From: Acidihalobacter aeolianus
GTDB lineage: Bacteria > Pseudomonadota > Gammaproteobacteria > DSM-5130 > Acidihalobacteraceae
Direction of reading: 5' to 3'
NCBI RefSeq assembly: GCF_001753165.1
Contig: NZ_CP017448.1
Coordinates: forward strand, 391,183-455,182
DNA length: 64,000 nt
Below the pieces are notes generated by a model. The model did no database searches and had not been told where the DNA came from. It was given only the letters and a program-made list of their open reading frames with translations. Position 1 is the stretch's first letter. The number at the start of each line of letters is the position of its first letter. The position numbers and the translations under genes are program-made. Positions 12,067-22,536 of the stretch are shown here, in pieces.

Positions 12067-12543
12067 ATGTCCGCCGAACTGATCAGAATCGAGTCCCTCG
12101 CCGAGCCGGATGCGGCGGCCGACGCCACGCTGACACTGCCCTTCGAGCTGCGTCAGCGCAGCCGGCTGCGCGCGCATCTGGACGACGGCGGCGAGGTCGG
12201 GCTGTTCCTGCCGCGCGGCGGCGTGCTGCGCCACGGCGACCGCCTGCGCGCGGCGGACGGGCGAGTGGTGGAGGTGCGTGCCGCGCCGGAGACGGTCTCC
12301 ACCGCGCGTGCGGCGAGCCGGCTCGACCTGTTGCGCGCCGCCTATCATCTGGGCAACCGCCATGTGCCGCTGCAGGTGGCGGAGGACTGGCTGCGCTATG
12401 CGCACGACCACGTGCTCGACGACATGGTGCGCGGGCTGGGGCTCGAGGTCGCGGTGGAGCAGGCACCCTTCGAGCCGGAGGCGGGTGCCTACGGCGGCGG
12501 CCACGGACATGGCCATCAGCACGGGCATCCGCATGAGCATTGA
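12067..12543 (+). CDS. ureE: Urease accessory protein UreE (nickel metallochaperone)
   Basis: The 158-residue protein has the UreE layout: an N-terminal peptide-binding domain ([20 protein letters not shown]), a metal-binding domain ([16 protein letters not shown], with the conserved GNRH) and a His-rich tail ([14 protein letters not shown]) that stores nickel. The ATG at 12067 fits the family N-terminus. The gene overlaps ureF by 11 nt. UreE hands Ni(II) to the UreFGH complex during urease activation. No urease structural genes (ureABC) or ureD/H lie in this window, so they must be elsewhere, or the accessory set serves another nickel hydrolase. Confidence 0.95.
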   Translation: MSAELIRIESLAEPDAAADATLTLPFELRQRSRLRAHLDDGGEVGLFLPRGGVLRHGDRLRAADGRVVEVRAAPETVSTARAASRLDLLRAAYHLGNRHVPLQVAEDWLRYAHDHVLDDMVRGLGLEVAVEQAPFEPEAGAYGGGHGHGHQHGHPHEH

Positions 12544-13219
12544 GCAACCCGCCGATCTCGCCCTGCTGCGGCTGATGCAGCTGGTGAGCCCGGCGCTGCC
12601 GGTCGGCGCCTATGCCTATTCGCAGGGATTGGAAGCCGCGGTCGAGGCCGGCTGGGTGCACGACGAGGCGACGGCCGCGGCCTGGATCGAAGGCGTGCTG
12701 GCCCATGGCCTGACGGGTGCCGACCTGCCGTTGCTCGCGCGACTGCACGCTGCCTGGGCGGCGCAGGACGAGGCGGCGGTCGTGCGCTGGACGGACGTGC
12801 TGCATGCGCTGCGCGAGACCGCCGAGCTGCGCGAGGAGGACATGCAGCTCGGTGCCGCGCTGGCCCGCGTGCTGGCCGGACTCGACGTGCGCGCGGCCGA
12901 GCCCTGGCAGCGGCAGCGCCCGGTCGCCTTCGCCACCCTGTTCGCGCTTGCGGCCGTGCACTGGGACATCGCGCCGCGACAGGCAATGCTAGGCTACGCC
13001 TGGACCTGGGCGGAGAACCAGGTCGCGGCGGCGATCAAGCTGGTGCCGCTGGGTCAGTCGGCGGGGCAGCGCATCCTGAGCGGGCTGATCGCCGCGTTGC
13101 CGGCGCGGGTGGACGAGGCGCTTGCCCTGTCCGACGATGCGCTGGGGCGTTCGGCGCCGGGCTATGCCCTCGCCAGCACGGCGCATGCGCGCCAGTATTC
13201 GCGCCTGTTCCGCTCGTGA
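12533..13219 (+). CDS. ureF: Urease accessory protein UreF
   Basis: The 228-residue, all-helical protein matches Ure[21 protein letters not shown] at the N-terminus, the Gly/Ser-rich turn after it, and [21 protein letters not shown] in the C-terminal half, which carries the conserved UreG-contacting region. UreF bridges UreD/H and UreG on apo-urease and gates GTP hydrolysis during nickel insertion. The start at 12533 lies inside the 3' end of ureE (11 nt overlap), indicating translational coupling. ureG follows after 31 nt. Confidence 0.95.
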   Translation: MSIEQPADLALLRLMQLVSPALPVGAYAYSQGLEAAVEAGWVHDEATAAAWIEGVLAHGLTGADLPLLARLHAAWAAQDEAAVVRWTDVLHALRETAELREEDMQLGAALARVLAGLDVRAAEPWQRQRPVAFATLFALAAVHWDIAPRQAMLGYAWTWAENQVAAAIKLVPLGQSAGQRILSGLIAALPARVDEALALSDDALGRSAPGYALASTAHARQYSRLFRS

Positions 13220-13250
13220 ACCGGCGCACGGGCCATTCGAGGAGAACCTG

Positions 13251-13865
13251 ATGCAGATGGATTCGGCGGTGTTGCGGGTTGGCATCGGCGGGCCGGTGGG
13301 CTCGGGCAAGACCGCGCTGGTCGAGGCTCTGTGCAAGCACATGCGTGACCGCTACGAGCTCGCGGTGGTGACCAACGATATCTACACACGCGAGGACGCG
13401 GAGTTCCTGATCCGCCACGACGCGCTGCCGGTCGAACGCATCGTCGGGGTGGAGACGGGCGGCTGCCCGCACACCGCGATCCGCGAGGACGCGTCGATGA
13501 ATCTTGCCGCGGTGCGCGAGCTGGTCGAGCGCTTCGACAGGCTGGACCTCGTGTTCGTCGAGAGCGGCGGCGACAACCTGAGCGCCACCTTCAGCCCGGA
13601 GCTGTCCGACCTCACGATCTACGTGATCGACGTGTCCGCGGGCGACAAGATTCCGCGCAAGGGCGGACCCGGGATCACCAAGTCGGATCTGCTGGTGATC
13701 AACAAGATCGACCTGGCGCCGCACGTGGGCGCCTCGCTGGAGGTGATGGACCGCGATGCGCGCAGGATGCGCGGGGAGCGTCCGTTCGTGTTCACCAACA
13801 TCCGCGCGGGCGAGGGGGTGGCGGCCATCGCCGACTTCATCGTGACGCGCGGGATGCTGGCCTGA
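13251..13865 (+). CDS. ureG: Urease accessory GTPase UreG
   Basis: The 204-residue SIMIBI GTPase has the P-loop [11 protein letters not shown], the CPH nickel motif within [17 protein letters not shown], and the NKID guanine-specificity motif. It powers nickel delivery to urease. A clear Shine-Dalgarno sequence (GAGGAG) sits just upstream of the ATG at 13251. The last base of the stop codon region overlaps the start of the SirB2-like gene (TGATG arrangement at 13863-13867), so translation is probably coupled. Confidence 0.97.
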   Translation: MQMDSAVLRVGIGGPVGSGKTALVEALCKHMRDRYELAVVTNDIYTREDAEFLIRHDALPVERIVGVETGGCPHTAIREDASMNLAAVRELVERFDRLDLVFVESGGDNLSATFSPELSDLTIYVIDVSAGDKIPRKGGPGITKSDLLVINKIDLAPHVGASLEVMDRDARRMRGERPFVFTNIRAGEGVAAIADFIVTRGMLA

Positions 13866-14245
13866 TGGACTGGCTGCTCAAGACGCATCTCACCAGCGCG
13901 ATGCTGTCGCTCGGCGGTTTCGTCACGCGCGGCGTGTGGATGATGCGCGGCTCGCCGCGCCTGCGGGCCCCGCTGACCCGCGTGCTGCCGCACGTGATCG
14001 ACACCGTGCTGCTGGTCAGCGGTATCTGGCTGGCGCTGCGTCTGCGTCTGTCGCCGTTTCAACACCCCTGGTTCGCCGCCAAACTGGTCGCGGTGGTGGC
14101 CTACGTGATCCTCGGAGCGGTGGCCCTGCGCCGCGGCCGGACTCGTACGGTCCGCACGCTGGCCTGGTTCGCGGCGCTTGCGGTATTCATATATATAGCG
14201 AGCGTGGCACTGAGCCATCGGCCCATGCCTTTTCTGCCCGCCTAG
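13865..14245 (+). CDS. SirB2-family small integral membrane protein
   Basis: The 126-residue protein has about four hydrophobic helices and the SirB2-family opening (KTHLTSAMLSLGGFVTRGVWM) followed by PHVIDTVLLVSGIWLA. The family is named from the Salmonella locus but has no firmly assigned biochemical role. It is transcribed directly after ureG with a 1-nt stop/start overlap, and 9 nt before the hemerythrin-like gene. Confidence 0.8.
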   Translation: MDWLLKTHLTSAMLSLGGFVTRGVWMMRGSPRLRAPLTRVLPHVIDTVLLVSGIWLALRLRLSPFQHPWFAAKLVAVVAYVILGAVALRRGRTRTVRTLAWFAALAVFIYIASVALSHRPMPFLPA

Positions 14246-14254
14246 GAGTAAGGA

Positions 14255-14986
14255 GTGGACGTGCAGCAAATCGATCTTGCCGAACGCGGCGAACGGACGG
14301 AACACAGCTATCTGCTCGGATATCTGCGCGAACTGACGCGCGGACAGGAGATTGCCGTATTGGCCCACGACGATCCGCGCATCCTGATGGACGCGCTGAC
14401 CTTGGAATTGCGCAACGGCATCTACTGGGACGTCGTCGAGGCCGGTCCGCCGGCGTGGCGCGTGCGCGTGCGCCGGCGCGAGGACGTGGCGGCCAGCGAC
14501 CTCGTCGACCTGCTGACCCGCGACCACCTGCGCGTCGATCACCTGTTCGCGTCCGCGCTGCACCGCTGCAATGCCGGCGACATGGCTGCCGCGTTGCCGT
14601 GCTTCCGGGTCTATGCGAGCTGTCTGCGGCGCCACGTCGAGGCGGAAAACGAGATCGTGGTGCCGGTGCTCTCGCTGCCGCGCTCGCCGCGCGGCGACGA
14701 CCCCACCTCGATCATGCTGCGCGAGCACGACGAGATCATCGAGCACACGGTGATGATCGAGGAGATGGTCGACGAGGGGATGGACGACGCCGGCATGCTC
14801 GCGCCGTTCTTCGCGATCATCTCCGGGCAGCTTGCCAAGCACGAGTGGCGCGAGGAGAACAATCTGTTCCCGCACTGGGTTCGGTTGCTGCGTCACGATC
14901 CGGCGATTGCGGCAGAACTGTTCCCGCGCGTGCAGGCGCTGGTGCGGGCGGGCGACGAGGCCGCGGCCTCCGTCGGCATCGAATAG
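14255..14986 (+). CDS. DUF2249-like plus hemerythrin-like (HHE) cation-binding protein
   Basis: The 243-residue protein combines an N-terminal module of about 75 residues resembling DUF2249 ([16 protein letters not shown], then WRVRVRRR) with a C-terminal four-helix HHE hemerythrin-like domain. The latter shows the expected ligands in [33 protein letters not shown] and [14 protein letters not shown]. Such proteins bind a non-haem di-iron site and are linked to O2 or NO sensing or iron-centre repair. The GTG at 14255 follows an AGGAG-like ribosome binding site. A truncated haemoglobin lies convergent next door. Confidence 0.85.
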   Translation: MDVQQIDLAERGERTEHSYLLGYLRELTRGQEIAVLAHDDPRILMDALTLELRNGIYWDVVEAGPPAWRVRVRRREDVAASDLVDLLTRDHLRVDHLFASALHRCNAGDMAAALPCFRVYASCLRRHVEAENEIVVPVLSLPRSPRGDDPTSIMLREHDEIIEHTVMIEEMVDEGMDDAGMLAPFFAIISGQLAKHEWREENNLFPHWVRLLRHDPAIAAELFPRVQALVRAGDEAAASVGIE

Positions 14987-15008
14987 CCGCCGGCGGCCAG
15001 CTGCGACC

Positions 15009-15410
15009 TTATTCTGGCTGGTTGCGCATGTGGTCGGCGGTGCGCATCAGCGCCTCGCGCAACTGCGTCTTCACGGTCTCGTCCAGTCCCTGTTCGTCCA
15101 GCGCGCGGTCCATGCACAGCATCCACTGATCGCGTTCGCTGCTGCCGATGGGGAAATGCAGGTGGCGCCTGCGCAGCATCGGCGGGCCATAGGCCTCTAC
15201 GTAAAGCTGCGGGCCGCCCAGCCAGCCCGACAGAAACATGAACAGCTTTTCCTCCGAACCGGCGAGCGACGGGGGGTGCATGTCACGGATCCCTTTCGCC
15301 TCATCCAGCGTGTCCATCAGGGTGTAGAAGCGATGCACCAGCCGGCGCAGGCCGGCCTCGCCGCCGAGGCGGTCGTAGGGGGAAATCACGGGGAGGGTGG
15401 ATTGCGACAT
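15009..15410 (-). CDS. Group II truncated haemoglobin
   Basis: The 133-residue protein matches group II truncated globins: [22 protein letters not shown] at the N-terminus, FLSGWLGGP and [20 protein letters not shown] around the proximal His, and [12 protein letters not shown] with the conserved Trp. The family binds O2 or NO at haem and is usually protective in the cytoplasm. The ATG at 15410 gives the normal length; the frame extends 23 codons upstream without similarity. It is convergent with the hemerythrin-like gene and divergent from typA. Confidence 0.92.
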   Translation of the reverse strand: MSQSTLPVISPYDRLGGEAGLRRLVHRFYTLMDTLDEAKGIRDMHPPSLAGSEEKLFMFLSGWLGGPQLYVEAYGPPMLRRRHLHFPIGSSERDQWMLCMDRALDEQGLDETVKTQLREALMRTADHMRNQPE

Positions 15411-15509
15411 GTCGGCATTCGGGCTGGGTGGACGGAGATTCAAGGATTTGCATGCGCCGCACAAGGTTTCCGGATACAATTGCGGGCCCTTAGGACAACC
15501 GTATCACAT

Positions 15510-17327
<1,818 letters not shown>

Positions 17328-17381
17328 TCCAAGACGGTCAGGCCTCCCCGAATTCGAGCGTGGTTTGCGGGAGGTGATCGC

Positions 17382-18581
17382 ATGTCGCAAGCAGTACCGC
17401 TGAAACGCCCGTCGGGTGGCGCACCCGACGACGTTGCCTTGCAACGGCCGCGTGTCCTGATCGTCGACGATTCTCCGACCATGTGTCTGGCCATGAGCCG
17501 CCTGCTGGCCACCGATTTCGAGGTGGTGGAGGCCAACGACGGCGACGCCGCCTGGGACATCATCAGCACCGACGCCAGCATTCAGGTGGTATTTACCGAT
17601 TTGATGATGCCGGCAATGAACGGCTTCCAGCTACTGCGTCTGATTCGCGAGTCGGTGCATCCACGCATCAATCAGCTTCCTGTGATCATCATCACAGGGC
17701 ACAGCGACGACGAACGCATGCAGCGGCGTGCCATGCACCTTGGCGCGACCGACTTTATCACCAAGCCTTTCGACGCCGTGCAGTTGCGTGCCAGAGCGCG
17801 TTCGTATGCGCATCTCGATCAGACCACACGCAAACTTCAGCGTGCGACCAAGGCGCTTGAGCTGGAATCCACCATCGATCCGCTCACAGGTCTGGCGAAT
17901 CGTCAGTATCTGATGAAACACGGGCCCGAGCTGCTGTCCTTTGCAATTCGGCACGCAACGGCCATCTCGCTGTTACGCATCAATATCGATCGCTTCGATG
18001 TGCTGCAACGGAAAAAGGGCGAGGCGGTCGCCGAGAAGGTGCTGGTCAATATTTCCCGCATCATCTCCTCGTGCGTGCGTGACGAAGACATGGTTGCGCG
18101 TATCGGGCAAGCCGATTTTGCCGTGCTCATGTTGGGAACGAGCTCCGCAACGGCGCGCGGCGCGGCGGAAAAAATCCATCAGATCATGCGCAAGACGGGT
18201 TATCGCAGCGGCCAAACGAGATTTCGCATGACCGTCAGCGAAGGCCTGGTAACCCCCGCGCTGACCGAATCCCTGCAGTTCGAGGAAGTGCTCAAGGTTG
18301 CCGAGTCACGCCTGCAAAAGGGTATTCGCGAGGGGGGGGATCAGCTGATCTTCGCGCATGATGACGTTGGTCAGCCACTGCTGTTGCCGCCGGAGGAGGA
18401 GGCGCTGACCCTCGACGAGGCCTTGGTGCTTGTGCGAGCGGGGGAGACTGCTAAGGTGAATTCTCAGCTGCGCCGCTTGATGGTGCGTATTTATCCGCTA
18501 TTGGTGTTCGGTAACCGTCAGCTCGATTTGGGCATGGACGAGGGTTTGTCCCGCATGCGCAGTAAACTCAAATCGATGTAA
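17382..18581 (+). CDS. Response regulator with degenerate GGDEF domain
   Basis: The 399-residue protein has an N-terminal receiver domain (about 24-145) with the acidic pair in LIVDDSPT, the phospho-accepting Asp in VVFTDLMMP and the Lys in FITKPFD. A GGDEF-fold domain follows (about 165-320; STIDPLTGLANRQYLMKHG). Where active cyclases read GGDEF the sequence is RIGQADFAVLM, so the active-site signature is lost and diguanylate cyclase activity is unlikely. A C-terminal extension of about 70 residues has no recognised domain. It lies between typA and the iron-oxidation operon, with no sensor kinase next to it. A c-di-GMP or protein-binding output is possible. Confidence 0.88.
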   Translation: MSQAVPLKRPSGGAPDDVALQRPRVLIVDDSPTMCLAMSRLLATDFEVVEANDGDAAWDIISTDASIQVVFTDLMMPAMNGFQLLRLIRESVHPRINQLPVIIITGHSDDERMQRRAMHLGATDFITKPFDAVQLRARARSYAHLDQTTRKLQRATKALELESTIDPLTGLANRQYLMKHGPELLSFAIRHATAISLLRINIDRFDVLQRKKGEAVAEKVLVNISRIISSCVRDEDMVARIGQADFAVLMLGTSSATARGAAEKIHQIMRKTGYRSGQTRFRMTVSEGLVTPALTESLQFEEVLKVAESRLQKGIREGGDQLIFAHDDVGQPLLLPPEEEALTLDEALVLVRAGETAKVNSQLRRLMVRIYPLLVFGNRQLDLGMDEGLSRMRSKLKSM

Positions 18582-18843
18582 TAACAATTGATTATCGGTA
18601 TTGCATTCATCCGCTCCAACACTAGCGGCCAAGCTAAGTATTAGACATACATAATATTCGCATATCGTAGAATAATGTGGTCTGATGGTAGTTATCATAA
18701 AGTTTGATTTTGAACATCAGGGTTATTGGGATATAAAACTGCCATTGGAGTGCCAATACCTATTACACGTCCCCGGGAGTAGAAAAGTTCCGGTGGTTGG
18801 ATAAAAGAAATCAGGAGTGACGCAAGGAAGCGATTGACGGGCA
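18582..18843. other. AT-rich intergenic region before the respiratory cluster
   Basis: This 260-base stretch is clearly more AT-rich than the preceding genes and I see no protein-coding frame that resembles a family. It marks the left edge of the lower-GC respiratory block. Several AT-rich hexamers could be promoters, but none stands out. Confidence 0.4.
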
Positions 18844-19308
18844 ATGACGTCGAGACGCCTCTTACGCAATCGAACGATGGTTTCACGCGCTGATCAATAC
18901 ATGTGGATGAAGTTGGGTGGTACGATGTTCGTCGTGCTGCTTTTCTGCGTGTTGATCAAGCCTGCGCTCGAATCCGTCGCTGCTGTGGCACAGAATGGCC
19001 CGTCCCCAGTTTCCTACGCCCATGCCAACGCCCTGCGCCGAAATCGAGGCGCCTCTCAGGGCGAGCATACGCGTGCGAGTTTGGTTGATCGTGCGGTGAT
19101 GGAAGATTGCCGCGCCATTTCCTCTTTTGTTACCTCGCAGCCGCGTTTCGATCTTGTGGCCTGCGTCTTCGCCTGTTTTGCGGCGCTTATCGCTCTGTGC
19201 GCTGCCATCAGCGCGAGTCTCGGCCGGCGGCGGTTCGATCCGATAACGGATATAACCAGTGCCCGGCAAGCCTTGGCTTATCTGTCTACGCAACGTCTGC
19301 GTATCTAG
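18844..19308 (+). CDS. Hypothetical small protein with two membrane helices
   Basis: A 154-codon frame encodes two hydrophobic segments (MKLGGTMFVVLLFCVLIKP and FDLVACVFACFAALIALCA) separated by a polar stretch of about 65 residues. I recognise no family. The start is uncertain: an internal ATG at 18877 is equally possible. It is in the same orientation as the downstream cyc2 operon but about 250 nt away. An overlapping antisense frame of similar length exists, so the coding status is not secure. Confidence 0.4.
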   Translation: MTSRRLLRNRTMVSRADQYMWMKLGGTMFVVLLFCVLIKPALESVAAVAQNGPSPVSYAHANALRRNRGASQGEHTRASLVDRAVMEDCRAISSFVTSQPRFDLVACVFACFAALIALCAAISASLGRRRFDPITDITSARQALAYLSTQRLRI

Positions 19309-19394
19309 TTGACCTTATCCATCGACGCGTCGCGGATACCCGTCTAGCGGTATCCGGTGCGGCGCGTTTCCGTGCCGCGGTTTCGGCCGTGTCT

Positions 19395-19421
19395 TTGACT
19401 GACTCGAAAATGTTGTAACTA
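19395..19421 (+). promoter_or_regulatory. Weak candidate promoter upstream of cyc2
   Basis: TTGACT at 19395-19400 is followed after 15 bases by TAACTA at 19416-19421, about 145 nt upstream of the cyc2 start. The spacing is short for sigma-70, so this is only a candidate. The rest of the 256-base gap (19309-19564) holds no other clear element apart from the GGGAGGAG ribosome binding site directly before cyc2. Confidence 0.25.
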
Positions 19422-19564
19422 GAACGGCTCGGCCTAATGTAGGTAGGCGTTTTATAGGTGCTTTAGGGTCGGGCCGCGCATGGGGTGTCGTATCTAGGAA
19501 TCGGTGAGCTTCACCGGTGTTTGTGCGCATGGTCGAGAGACCTTGTTCAATTTGGGAGGAGAGT

Positions 19565-20959
19565 ATGAATCGAAAGAAACTTTCAGTCGGCAAGCTGGCT
19601 GCGGCCATCGTGGCCGGTGGTGCCGCGATGGTGGCTGCGCAGGAAGCGCATGCCGTCCCGGCGTTCGCCAGGCAGTTGGGCGTGTCCTGCGCGGCCTGTC
19701 ACACCGTCGAGCCGCAGCTGACCTCGTTCGGTCGCCAGTTCAAGTCGCTGGCCTACACCTTCAATTCGGGCAGCAACAACACGATCAGCTATGAGCAGAA
19801 TGGTGAGAAGCGCTTGGCTATCGACAAGATTCCGCCGATCGCGCTGATGATGATTGCGGATGAGAGCTGGTCGGGGAAGGCCAACAACGCAAGTGGTACG
19901 CCGAATCCCTCCGCGGATTTCCCGGGCCAGTACAGCTTGTTCTACGCGGGCCGCGCGGGCACCGATCTGGGCGTGTTTTCGCAGTTGACGTGGGATCCGA
20001 CGACCAACTCGGTGGGTATCGACAACACGGACGTGCGCTATGCCAAGGAGACGCCGGTTGGTAATGGCAACCTGGTCTGGGGCCTGGATGTGAACAATGC
20101 CCCAGGTGTGGGTGACCTCTGGCAGGATACGCCGATTTGGGGTTTCCCATTCTATTCGCCGGTACAGGGTAATGCAGGCAATGGTGGGCCCATCGGTACA
20201 GTGTTGGGTAATGTTACGTTGCAGGCGAATTCTGTAGGAGCAGGCGGTTACGTTTGGTACAACAATACCTACTATGCACAGGTCATGCTCTACCGCGGCA
20301 TGGTTCCTGGCAGCACTGTAAATACGCTTAACGGAACCATTTCCAACGTGGCTCCTTACTGGCGGTTGGCCTATTCCCACGAAGGTGGGGTCAATTCCTG
20401 GGAAATCGGCACTTTTGGTATCTATGGAAAATCTTATGCTGTTGGGATGACCTCAGGCCCGCAGGCGAAATACCTCGATACCGCACTGGATGGACAGTAT
20501 GAGCACGTTGCCACGAATTACAGCTATACGATTCGTGCGTCATATATCCATGAGTCCTTGAAGGTTCCGAACGCGATGGTTCCGAACAGTACTACCGCGA
20601 GCGGCAATACGACTGGCAGCGTAAACCAATACCAGATCAACGGGCAGTATTACTGGCATCGTAAATATGGGGTTGTAGGCCAGTACTTCGGCGTTAGCGG
20701 GTCTACTAATGCCAATTTGTGGGGTGATTCGGGTGCTAATACACCAGTTGCCGCGCCTGCGTTGCTGTCAAATGGTGGTGGCACATCTAGTATCAATGGC
20801 AGCCCGGACACCAGCGGTGAAATCCTGCAGGTGAATTATCTGCCGTGGATCAACACCAAGTTTGGTGTGCAGTACGTTGCATTTAATAAGTTCGATGGCA
20901 GCAGCACCAATGCTTCGTATAACAACACCTTGTCCGTGTTCATGTGGCTCATGATGTGA
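19565..20959 (+). CDS. cyc2: Outer-membrane monohaem cytochrome c Cyc2 (Fe(II) oxidase)
   Basis: The 464-residue precursor starts at the ATG at 19565 after a strong GGGAGGAG ribosome binding site. It has a signal peptide (1-30, ending AHA), one c-type haem motif CAACH at 42-46, and then about 410 residues of alternating, aromatic- and Gly/Asn/Ser/Thr-rich sequence typical of a beta-barrel, ending in a terminal aromatic/Met strand (SVFMWLMM). This fused cytochrome-porin layout and length match Cyc2, which takes electrons from Fe(II) at the cell surface. It is the first gene of the iron-oxidation operon. A strong hairpin terminator follows directly, which may favour higher expression of cyc2 than of the oxidase genes. 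Confidence 0.92.
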   Translation: MNRKKLSVGKLAAAIVAGGAAMVAAQEAHAVPAFARQLGVSCAACHTVEPQLTSFGRQFKSLAYTFNSGSNNTISYEQNGEKRLAIDKIPPIALMMIADESWSGKANNASGTPNPSADFPGQYSLFYAGRAGTDLGVFSQLTWDPTTNSVGIDNTDVRYAKETPVGNGNLVWGLDVNNAPGVGDLWQDTPIWGFPFYSPVQGNAGNGGPIGTVLGNVTLQANSVGAGGYVWYNNTYYAQVMLYRGMVPGSTVNTLNGTISNVAPYWRLAYSHEGGVNSWEIGTFGIYGKSYAVGMTSGPQAKYLDTALDGQYEHVATNYSYTIRASYIHESLKVPNAMVPNSTTASGNTTGSVNQYQINGQYYWHRKYGVVGQYFGVSGSTNANLWGDSGANTPVAAPALLSNGGGTSSINGSPDTSGEILQVNYLPWINTKFGVQYVAFNKFDGSSTNASYNNTLSVFMWLMM

Positions 20960-20968
20960 TCTAGCCAC

Positions 20969-21006
20969 TTGTCCCGCTGCGGAATGTCGCAGCGGGACAA
21001 AATTTT
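20969..21006 (+). terminator. Hairpin terminator/attenuator after cyc2
   Basis: A perfect 13-bp stem (TTGTCCCGCTGCG at 20969-20981 with its complement at 20988-21000) encloses a 6-base loop and is followed by AATTTT. It begins 10 nt after the cyc2 stop codon. Because acoP and the cox genes continue on the same strand, it probably acts as a partial terminator or a 3'-end stabiliser of a cyc2-only transcript. Confidence 0.8.
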
Positions 21007-21084
21007 AGTGCGGAAACGAATCTGAATTTGCGGCAAATTCTTTTTTTTTAGATCAACAGCGCTTAATTTTTGGAGAGATCGATA

Positions 21085-21657
21085 ATGGCTCAGTCAAGCA
21101 CACCCGGGGTCGCACCAAAGGGAGGTGGTCAGGTACTGATCGCGCTGATCATCTTTGTCATCCTGTTTGTCATAGGATGGTGGTGGACTCAGACGACTCA
21201 ACCGACCGCTGGCGGCACAATGACCTCAGACGGCTATCATCATTACACCATTGATGAGCATGATTTCTATTATGAACCCGGTCACCTGACCTGGCACGTG
21301 GGAGAAAAGGTCGAGCTGACGCTGTTTAATGCCAATCATGCGCAGCCTGGTCAGAACCACCAATGGAATATGGGACGTAACCTCGCTACCAGCTCCACTG
21401 GTTTTGCGCAGCACCGTCAACCCGATGGCTGGGATCAGAACTTCTTCGCGGGTGTCACCATCGACACCAAGTCCGGTTCTGAAAAAGTGCAGAAGGATTT
21501 TTCTGTGAGTCTGACGCCGGGTCAGCATTTTACTTTTAAATTCACCGTGCCCAACAAGCCCGGTAAGTGGACCTACGCGTGCTTTCTGCAGAACGGCCAG
21601 CATTACCTCAGCGGTATGCATGGGACTGTCGATGTCGTGCCTGCGAATGCGGGTTGA
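21085..21657 (+). CDS. acoP: Membrane-anchored cupredoxin, AcoP-like partner of the aa3 oxidase
   Basis: The 190-residue protein starts at the ATG at 21085, which has GGAGAG 7 nt upstream; the longer frame from a TTG only includes that ribosome binding site. It has one N-terminal membrane helix (about 17-35, LIALIIFVILFVIGWWW) and a periplasmic cupredoxin domain. C166-x6-H173-x4-M178 near the C-terminus gives the Cys, His and Met ligands, and an upstream His lies in NANHAQPG or QNHQW. In Acidithiobacillus the rus operon encodes a similar cupredoxin, AcoP, between cyc1 and coxB, which supports electron entry into the oxidase. Here it lies between cyc2 and coxB and no cyc1 is present. Confidence 0.8.
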   Translation: MAQSSTPGVAPKGGGQVLIALIIFVILFVIGWWWTQTTQPTAGGTMTSDGYHHYTIDEHDFYYEPGHLTWHVGEKVELTLFNANHAQPGQNHQWNMGRNLATSSTGFAQHRQPDGWDQNFFAGVTIDTKSGSEKVQKDFSVSLTPGQHFTFKFTVPNKPGKWTYACFLQNGQHYLSGMHGTVDVVPANAG

Positions 21658-21726
21658 ACCCCATCAAAATGACGACAAACGCGGAATAGGAGCGGGCATT
21701 TCAGCCTTGACTGAGGTATTCAGCGC

Positions 21727-22482
21727 ATGAAAAGAAATCTTTGGAGAGACTTTGTAAACGTGGTGATCATTTGGGCGATTCTGGTACCTATCGCCCAAAC
21801 GTTCGTCTTCTGGTCGATAGACCATTTGTGGCCAGCCGTGGCAAGTTTGCAGGGCGAGATCACTAAGGACGCGCTCACATTCATTTACCATGTGACCGTG
21901 ATGGTGTTCGTTCTGGTGACGGTGCCCTTCGTTTATGCGGCCATCGTTCACAGGGTGCCGCTTGACGACAAGCAAAGCGCGCAGATCCATACTCATGCCT
22001 TTGGTCCGTACACACTGGCCTGGCTGGGCTTGTCGATCATGATCAACACGGTCGTGTTCGTGTATCCGGGTATGGTCGGTCTGGAGCAGCTCTGGAACAT
22101 CGCTGCGGATGCAAAGGACCCGCTGGTTGTCGATGTGACGGGTCAGCAGTGGCAGTGGTCATTCAGCTATCCCAAGCAGGGCATCATGAATTCCCCGGTG
22201 CTGGAAGTCCCGGTGGACCAGCCGATCAAGTTCATTGTTAAGTCCGATGACGTCATGCACTCGTTCTGGGTGCCGATCTGGGGCATCAAGAAAGCGCTAG
22301 TGCCCGGTGAGACCCGCTCGATCGTGATCACGCCAACCGCGTTGGTTGATACCAGCCAGAATCCATTGGCTCGAGTCCAGTGCAGTTGGGACTGTGGTCT
22401 CGGACATGCGCAGATGCGCGCCGTGGTGAAGGTAGTGACCGACAAGGACTTCAAGGCCTGGGTTGCTAGCCAGAGCTTCTAA
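21727..22482 (+). CDS. coxB: Cytochrome c oxidase subunit II (CuA)
   Basis: The 251-residue protein has the CuA site C219-x3-C223-x3-H227-x2-M230 (CSWDCGLGHAQM) plus the upstream His in VMHSFWVP and the aromatic QWQWSF patch for electron entry. The N-terminal part shows three hydrophobic segments (about 8-30, 50-72 and 95-118) instead of the usual two, so the topology differs from standard CoxB. It is the periplasmic electron acceptor of the terminal oxidase, receiving electrons from rusticyanin, AcoP or a c-type cytochrome. It lies between acoP and coxA. Confidence 0.95.
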   Translation: MKRNLWRDFVNVVIIWAILVPIAQTFVFWSIDHLWPAVASLQGEITKDALTFIYHVTVMVFVLVTVPFVYAAIVHRVPLDDKQSAQIHTHAFGPYTLAWLGLSIMINTVVFVYPGMVGLEQLWNIAADAKDPLVVDVTGQQWQWSFSYPKQGIMNSPVLEVPVDQPIKFIVKSDDVMHSFWVPIWGIKKALVPGETRSIVITPTALVDTSQNPLARVQCSWDCGLGHAQMRAVVKVVTDKDFKAWVASQSF

Positions 22483-22536
22483 GTGCATCTGAACAGCGAT
22501 ATTCGAACAATTCAGTCATGACAAGAGGTATGTGAA

